Source: Acetobacteraceae bacterium (GTDB taxonomy: Bacteria; Pseudomonadota; Alphaproteobacteria; Acetobacterales; Acetobacteraceae). Taken from it: DNA of 10,306 bases. The notes beneath the pieces were generated by a model, which worked only from the letters and a program-made list of their open reading frames with translations, was not told the DNA's origin and did no database searches. Shown piece by piece: positions 5,844-10,306 of this stretch. The DNA lies in NCBI GenBank assembly GCA_003164305.1, contig PLSZ01000085.1:8631-18936 (forward strand), in the 5' to 3' direction. The position numbers and the translations under genes are program-made. Numbering within the stretch: position 1 is the first letter of the stretch; the number at the start of each line of letters is the position of its first letter.

Positions 5844-6635
5844 TCAGCCCACCATGATGTCGCCCCGGACGCTCTCTTCGAGATAGCGCCAGAGCTTATC
5901 GTGCAACTCGCCGAAACGCGGATCGAAGCGAATGCGGAACACATCGCGCGGCCGCGGCAGATCGACGGTCTCGATCGCTCGGATCCTGCCAGGACGGGCG
6001 GAGAACACCGCGACGCGGTCGGCCAGGGTGATCGCCTCGGTCAGATCGTGGGTGACGAACACCATCGTCGTGCCGGTCGCAGTCCACAGCTTGAGAAGCT
6101 CGTCGTGCATCACCAGCCGCAACTGCGCGTCCAGCGCGCCGAACGGCTCGTCCATCAGGATCGTTTCGGGCTCATAAGCCAATGTGCGCGCCATGCTGAC
6201 GCGGCGCCGCATGCCACCCGAAAGCTGCGCGGGATATGCCGTCTCAAAGCCCGAAAGGCCGACACGTTTGATCCAGTCATGCGCGTGGCGGTGTCGGTCC
6301 GACTTGCTCTGGCCGCGCAGCTCCAGGGCGATCGCAACGTTGTCCTCCACCGTGCGCCAGGGCAGCAGCGTGTCGCGCTGGGTCATGTAGCCGACCAGGG
6401 TGTTCGGTTCCGGCACTGGCGCGCCGCGATAGAATACGCGGCCGGCGCTGGGTTTAAGCAAACCCGCCGCCATGTTCAAAAGGGTTGACTTCCCGCAGCC
6501 GCTCGGTCCGACGATGGCGAGGAATTCACCTTGCCGCACGCTGAGATCGACGCCCTCGCAGGCGACGACGGTGCCGCGGCGGGAGGCGAACTGGCGCGCG
6601 ACGCCGCGATATTCGATCAGGGGCGCGTCGCTCAA
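5844..6635 (-). CDS. ABC transporter ATP-binding protein, NitT/TauT (SsuB/TauB-like) type
   Basis: The cytoplasmic ATPase that powers the adjacent permease, 263 residues. All nucleotide-binding motifs are intact: Walker A GPSGCGKST (43-51), Q-loop Gln86 in YMTQ, LPWRTVEDNV (91-100, typical of the SsuB/TauB/NrtD group), signature LSGGM (138-142) followed by RRRVSMAR, Walker B TILMDEP (158-164, catalytic Glu163), D-loop GALDAQ and H-loop His196 in FVTHDL. The start is a TTG at 6635, overlapping the stop of the binding-protein gene as TTGA, with AAGGAA seven to eight bases upstream. This argues for reinitiation after the upstream gene. The ATPase is catalytically ordinary and the substrate cannot be inferred from it. 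Confidence 0.94.
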   Translation of the reverse strand: MSDAPLIEYRGVARQFASRRGTVVACEGVDLSVRQGEFLAIVGPSGCGKSTLLNMAAGLLKPSAGRVFYRGAPVPEPNTLVGYMTQRDTLLPWRTVEDNVAIALELRGQSKSDRHRHAHDWIKRVGLSGFETAYPAQLSGGMRRRVSMARTLAYEPETILMDEPFGALDAQLRLVMHDELLKLWTATGTTMVFVTHDLTEAITLADRVAVFSARPGRIRAIETVDLPRPRDVFRIRFDPRFGELHDKLWRYLEESVRGDIMVG

Positions 6636-7648
6636 TGGGTCAGTTCCTTCATCGCGGCGCGGACGAAGCTGGTATCGACGGCTTCGTCATATGGGATCGA
6701 TTTGTAGTTCGCGGGCGGCAGCACGACTTTTTCAAACGCGAGTTCCTTGTCGTAGTCCGCCTCGGTGATGTCCGGGTTCTTTGGCAAATAGGGCAAATAC
6801 AAGATCCAGGCTTCGTCGAAGGCTGTCTGATCCATTTGCTTGAAGAACGGGCGCGTGGCGCGTTTGGCGCGATCGGGATCGTTGGCGATCAACAATGTCG
6901 CGCGGGTAACCGCTCGTGCCACGGCGCGGACGATGTCGGGGTGTGCTTTGTCGTACGACGCGAGGCCATAAAGCGTGCCATACGTGATGTGGTCGAGCGC
7001 GGTCAGTTCCGAGGCCCTGATCAGATCGACGGTCAGACCTTCCTGTTTCGTGATGGTATCGACGCCGGGCAGGCAGGCGCAGCCGTCGATCTGACCTGAT
7101 CGTAGACCCGCGGTTTGCGCCGGGACCGACCCCAACGGCACGATCTGGATGTCCCGGTCGGGCGACAATCCGTTGATCAGCGCCAGATAGCGGACGATCA
7201 TGTCGGAACTCGCGCCCGGCGTGGTGATGGCGATCCGCAGCCCTTTCATCGCCAGCGCCCGCTCGTGGACCGGCATGTCCATGGAGATCCCGCGCTGTTT
7301 GGCGACGTCGGCGCGCAGGATGACCGAGTTATACGCCAGCGCCAGCGTCGCGATGGCGCGCACGTCATCCAGCCCTTTGCGATGCGCCATGATGCCGTCG
7401 AGCAAAACCGACGCGCTGAACTGCCCGCCGCCGCCCAACAGCGCCGTCATCGTTTTCGGGCCGCCACCCGCCAGCACGACCTCCACGTCGAGGCCTTCAT
7501 CGGTGAAGTAGCCCTCGGTCCGCGCGATGTAGAGCGGCACGAAATTGAAGCTGTAGCTGCTCTGCACGATGGTGATTTTGGTGAGGTCGGCGGCATGGGC
7601 GCGGGGGACCGCCATCAGCAAGACGAGCAGCAGCAGGCAGCGGCGCAT
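6632..7648 (-). CDS. Periplasmic substrate-binding protein, NMT1/THI5-like (SsuA/ThiY family)
   Basis: The solute receptor of the NitT/TauT-type importer, 338 residues. It has a Sec signal peptide MRRCLLLLVLLMAVPRAHA with likely cleavage after Ala19; there is no lipobox, so the protein is probably soluble in the periplasm. The mature part shows the NMT1/SsuA layout: ITIVQSSYSFNFVPLYIART (25-44), EGYFTDEGLDVEVV (45-58), a Gly-rich turn GGGPKTMTALLGGGGQF (61-77), KGLRIAITTPGASSD (135-149), and IQIVPLGSVPAQTAGLRSGQ (167-186). These are hallmarks of receptors for pyrimidine precursors, sulfonates, nitrate or aromatic acids. GAGGAA six to seven bases before ATG 7648 is a strong ribosome site. The gene begins 36 bp after the RbsC-like permease, with no terminator seen between. 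It could therefore use its own message start or be read from the upstream sugar-type system. Substrate unknown. Confidence 0.9.
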   Translation of the reverse strand: MRRCLLLLVLLMAVPRAHAADLTKITIVQSSYSFNFVPLYIARTEGYFTDEGLDVEVVLAGGGPKTMTALLGGGGQFSASVLLDGIMAHRKGLDDVRAIATLALAYNSVILRADVAKQRGISMDMPVHERALAMKGLRIAITTPGASSDMIVRYLALINGLSPDRDIQIVPLGSVPAQTAGLRSGQIDGCACLPGVDTITKQEGLTVDLIRASELTALDHITYGTLYGLASYDKAHPDIVRAVARAVTRATLLIANDPDRAKRATRPFFKQMDQTAFDEAWILYLPYLPKNPDITEADYDKELAFEKVVLPPANYKSIPYDEAVDTSFVRAAMKELTH

Positions 7649-7684
7649 GGCGGTTCCTCGGGGTTCTTATGACGGCGGGTACTC

Positions 7685-8716
7685 TCAATTGCCGTCCTTG
7701 GCGATATCCGGCTCCCGCGTTTCCGAGCGGCGCACCAGGATCGACAGCGCCACGGCGATGATCAGGGCGCCGCCGTAGAACAGGTTCTGTACGAAAACCT
7801 GAATGCCCATCAGCGATAAGCCATAGATTCCGGTGACCAGAAAATACACGGCCGCGAACGACCCCCAGGCGTTGAAGCGACCCGGCACGATGGATGTTGA
7901 CCCCAGAAACGCGGCGGCGAACGCGGGCAGCATGAAGCTGTCGCCGGAATTCGGATCGGCCGAGGCGCTGGTTCCCGCGTACAGCACGCCGGCGATGGAG
8001 GCGAGGAACGACCCGCCGACCATCGCGCCGAACCGCAGCCTTCCGACCGGCAGGCCGGACAACCGCGCGACGCGGCGGCCTCGGCCCACGAACAGCAATT
8101 GCCGGCCGAGCGGCGTGTAGGTCAGGAAATACCAGAGCAAGGCCGCGATCGCGACGGCGTAGACAAAGCCGAAGGAAATACCGAACAACCGCGGCACGAT
8201 CACCAGCGCGACCAGCGTGTTGGAAATGCCGGAGATCATGTTGCTGTTGCTGATCCATAACGTAATCCCAGCGACAAGCGAGCCCATGCCGAGTGTCGCG
8301 ATGATCGATTCGATGCCGATGATCACGACCAGCACGCCGTTGATGGTGCCGACCAGCACACCGGCGGCGATCGCGACCAGGATCGCCCACCCGACGGGCA
8401 CCCCCTGTTGCGCGTTCAACACGGCGATCAGCATCGCCGACAGCGACAGCACCGAGGCCGCCGACAGATCGTATTCGCTGGACGTCAACGTCAGAACCAG
8501 TGAGCAGGTCAGCACCACCAGCACCGCCTGCGAATTGAAGATGGAGGTAAAATTCTGGATTTGCAGGAAGCTGTCGGGTTCCAGCACGCCGAAGATGGCG
8601 ATGGTGATGGCCCAGGCGAAGAGGAGGGCGTAACGGTGGATGAAGGGGCCGATGGCGCTCTGGCGGGAGGCGGTTTCAGGCGGCGGCGGCGGCGATGTCG
8701 GACCCGAGACATTCAT
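7685..8716 (-). CDS. ABC transporter permease, ribose/simple-sugar (RbsC-like, BPD_transp_2) type
   Basis: The membrane channel subunit of a carbohydrate-type (CUT2) importer, 343 residues with roughly ten hydrophobic segments between residues 28 and 328. Family signatures seen: TSSEYDLSAASVLSLSAM (78-95), corresponding to the usual GGIDLSVGSVLALS with a divergent first part; GVLVGTINGVLVVIIGIESIIATLG (119-143); TPLGRQLLFVGRGRRVARLSG (201-221); and AAFLGSTSIVPGRFNAWGS (268-286), the counterpart of LGGTSL.GG.G. The N-terminus is unusual: residues 9-13 are five consecutive prolines, written over the poly-Ala end of the ATPase gene in another frame. The start ATG 8716 lies 41 bp inside the ATPase gene, with AAGGAA about ten bases upstream, so translation is coupled. 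CUT2 permeases also move nucleosides, autoinducers and polyols, so 'sugar' is not certain. Confidence 0.92.
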   Translation of the reverse strand: MNVSGPTSPPPPPETASRQSAIGPFIHRYALLFAWAITIAIFGVLEPDSFLQIQNFTSIFNSQAVLVVLTCSLVLTLTSSEYDLSAASVLSLSAMLIAVLNAQQGVPVGWAILVAIAAGVLVGTINGVLVVIIGIESIIATLGMGSLVAGITLWISNSNMISGISNTLVALVIVPRLFGISFGFVYAVAIAALLWYFLTYTPLGRQLLFVGRGRRVARLSGLPVGRLRFGAMVGGSFLASIAGVLYAGTSASADPNSGDSFMLPAFAAAFLGSTSIVPGRFNAWGSFAAVYFLVTGIYGLSLMGIQVFVQNLFYGGALIIAVALSILVRRSETREPDIAKDGN

Positions 8717-10220
8717 GGGCGATGCGTTCCTTTGTAACCTCGGATCCGGTGAGTTCTCGTGCGATACGGCCGCGCCGGAAGATCAACACGCGCGGGCACA
8801 GCAGCGCGAGTTGTTCGTGATCGCCGCTGAGGCACAGCACGCCGCCGCCGCGGGCGGCGAACTCGCGGATGATGCTGAAGATTTGCTCGCGCGCGCCGAC
8901 ATCGACACCCTGGGTTGGTTCTTGCAGGATCAGCAGACGTGGTTCCAGTTGCAACCATTTCGCCAGCAGCACTTTCTGCTGGTTGCCGCCGCTGAGGGCT
9001 TCCAACGCCAACGCCGGATCGTCCGGTCGGACGCCAAGCCGGGTGATCTGCGCCCGCGCGTGGCTGGCGAGTGCTCGGCGATGCAGCCAACCGCCGCGGA
9101 AGAACCGGCCGAGCACCGGTAACCCGACATTTTCCGCGACCGAGAGTTCGCCGATACAGCCTTCGCGCAAGCGCTCGCCGGGCACGTAGCTGATGCCGGC
9201 CGCGATCGCGCCGGCGGGGGTGATGGCGGCGAGATTGATGTGGTGACCGGCGAGCCGCAGCACGCCTTTCCGCGCGGGCACGGCACCGATCAGCATCGGT
9301 CCGATCTCGGCGAAACCGGAGCCGATCAGTCCGGAACAGCCAACGATCTCGCCGGGGGCGACCGAAAGGGAGACGTTTCGCACACCGGGTCCGCTGAGGT
9401 CCTCAACGGCGACGAGGTGATCGGTGCGTGTCTCGACCGGTTCCTTTTCGGTCAGCACGATGTCGTGACCGACGATCAGCCGCACCAGATCGCCGCGGGA
9501 AAAGCCAGACGTGGCGCCGCTGCCGACGACCCGGCCATCGCGCAAAACCGTAACGTGATCGGTGACGGCGAGAATTTCATCCAGGTCGTGCGAGACGAAC
9601 AACACGCCGAAACCCGCCGTCTGCACCCGGCGCACCACCTCGAACAATTGTCCCACGTTGGAATCGGCGAGATTGGATGTCGGTTCGTCCAGCACCAACA
9701 GGCCGCGCTGCTGTCCGCTCTGCCGCAGCAGCGCGCGGGTTTCATCGACGGCGCGGATGATCGCCAGCATCGGGCGCTGCCAGGGCAACAGAGTCTCGAC
9801 CGCCGCGCGCGGATCGCAGGACATGCCGAATTCGGCGAGCAGCGCTTCACAATGCCGGACCTCGTCGCGCCACATGATCGGCGCCAACCGCCGTCGCGCG
9901 AGGTCGCCGATACGAAGGTTTTCCACCACCGACAGAGACGCGATCAGGCCTGGATCCTGATGCACGAACGCCATGCCCAGATCCCGAAAGCGGCCGGGCG
10001 CCAAAGGCAACCGGACCGGGTTGCCATCGATCGACAATTCCGCGCCAGGCTCCGGCGCGTGATAGCCGGCGAGGATCTTTATCAGTGTCGACTTGCCGGA
10101 GCCATTGTGACCGACGAGACCATGGACCGTGCCGCCATCGACAGTCAGTCCGACGTCGTCCAGCGCCAGCGTACCACCGAAACGTTTACTGAAATGCCGC
10201 GCCTCGAGAATCGCGTTCAC
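8676..10220 (-). CDS. ABC transporter double ATP-binding protein, RbsA-like (CUT2 family)
   Basis: A 514-residue cytoplasmic protein with two fused ABC domains, as in RbsA/MglA/XylG. Domain 1 (about 1-250) has Walker A GHNGSGKST (37-45), Q-loop Gln88 in FVHQDP, Walker B LLVLDEP (174-180) and H-loop His211 in FVSHDL. Its signature is degenerate: LLPWQRP (144-150) stands where LS.GQ is expected. Domain 2 (about 265-505) has the non-functional Walker A GCSGLIGSG (294-302) usual for this family, a canonical signature LSGGNQQKV (409-417), and Walker B LLILQEP (429-435) with Gln433 replacing Asp. One composite ATP site should therefore work and the other not. GTG 10220 overlaps the stop of the upstream gene as GTGA, with GGGGA five bases before it. 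The protein ends in five Ala, overlapping the start of the permease gene. Confidence 0.94.
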   Translation of the reverse strand: MNAILEARHFSKRFGGTLALDDVGLTVDGGTVHGLVGHNGSGKSTLIKILAGYHAPEPGAELSIDGNPVRLPLAPGRFRDLGMAFVHQDPGLIASLSVVENLRIGDLARRRLAPIMWRDEVRHCEALLAEFGMSCDPRAAVETLLPWQRPMLAIIRAVDETRALLRQSGQQRGLLVLDEPTSNLADSNVGQLFEVVRRVQTAGFGVLFVSHDLDEILAVTDHVTVLRDGRVVGSGATSGFSRGDLVRLIVGHDIVLTEKEPVETRTDHLVAVEDLSGPGVRNVSLSVAPGEIVGCSGLIGSGFAEIGPMLIGAVPARKGVLRLAGHHINLAAITPAGAIAAGISYVPGERLREGCIGELSVAENVGLPVLGRFFRGGWLHRRALASHARAQITRLGVRPDDPALALEALSGGNQQKVLLAKWLQLEPRLLILQEPTQGVDVGAREQIFSIIREFAARGGGVLCLSGDHEQLALLCPRVLIFRRGRIARELTGSEVTKERIAHECLGSDIAAAAA

Positions 10221-10306
10221 TTCAATCCCCAGAGCGCCTCATACCCTTTGCGCGCGCCGTCGCCATAGCCGACACCGAATTTGGCGGGCACGCCGGCGGC
10301 TTCGAC
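10217..10306 (-). CDS. Probable periplasmic sugar-binding protein, C-terminal fragment
   Basis: An open frame runs from the right window edge to TGA at 10217-10219, giving 29 residues that include KFGVGYGDGARKGYEALWGLK without interruption to the stop. The TGA overlaps the GTG start of the RbsA-like ATPase (GTGA). A '.GYGD.AR.GY.ALWG.K' tail before an RbsA-RbsC pair fits the end of a type I sugar-binding protein of the RbsB class, and gene order supports it. Only the tail is visible, so the family call rests largely on context. Confidence 0.55.
   Translation of the reverse strand, partial: VEAAGVPAKFGVGYGDGARKGYEALWGLK

Noticed and set aside
5388..6488. 366-codon plus-strand open frame spanning the NitT permease and ATPase
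   Set aside because: It crosses two well-supported minus-strand genes and their junction and has no domain-like features.
7497..8390. 297-codon minus-strand frame overlapping the RbsC-like permease and binding protein
   Set aside because: It is an alternative frame of two real genes; its translation is Arg-rich and low complexity, as expected from GC-rich third positions.
9240..10268. 342-codon plus-strand open frame opposite the RbsA-like gene
   Set aside because: It is antisense to a strongly supported ATPase; the product is rich in His/Arg/Asp/Gln without recognisable motifs.

Overview
The window is GC-rich, densely packed bacterial DNA. GC content, GTG/TTG starts, the EF-P modification genes and the style of the intergenic hairpin repeat fit an alphaproteobacterium, probably Rhodospirillales/Acetobacteraceae. 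This placement is inference; there is no rRNA or other phylogenetic marker here.

Layout. Positions 1-248 (+) are the tail of an RND (AcrB/MdtC-type) efflux pump. It meets, with no intervening base, a small TadG-like membrane-anchored protein on the minus strand (249-755). Next come the two enzymes of EF-P beta-lysylation, arranged divergently: epmA (850-1863, minus) and epmB (1993-3030, plus), separated by 129 bp that contain a perfect 12-bp palindrome. A 367-bp non-coding stretch (3031-3397) follows. It is a mosaic of hairpins centred on a 69-bp palindrome with 34-bp perfect arms. After it come pgeF (3398-4159) and, overlapping its stop, a secreted SGNH-hydrolase-like protein (4152-5006) that appears to have lost its catalytic residues.

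From 5009 to the right edge everything is on the minus strand and looks like one operon of at least six ABC-transporter genes. In transcription order these are: the C-terminus of a probable sugar-type binding protein (cut by the window edge), an RbsA-like double ATPase, an RbsC-like permease, a NitT/TauT (SsuA/ThiY-like) binding protein, its single-domain ATPase, and its permease. The junctions are a GTGA overlap, a 41-bp overlap, a 36-bp gap, a TTGA overlap and a 1-bp gap, so two unrelated ABC importer types are almost certainly co-expressed. The substrate of neither can be read from the sequence.

Possible link between regions: EpmB makes (R)-beta-lysine and EpmA attaches it to elongation factor P, which relieves ribosome stalling on proline runs. 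The RbsC-like permease in this window begins with such a run (five consecutive Pro). No tRNA, rRNA, CRISPR array, transposase or phage gene was seen. The most notable structures are the 69-bp palindrome with inverted related repeats around it, the paired ABC operon, and the SGNH pseudoenzyme candidate.
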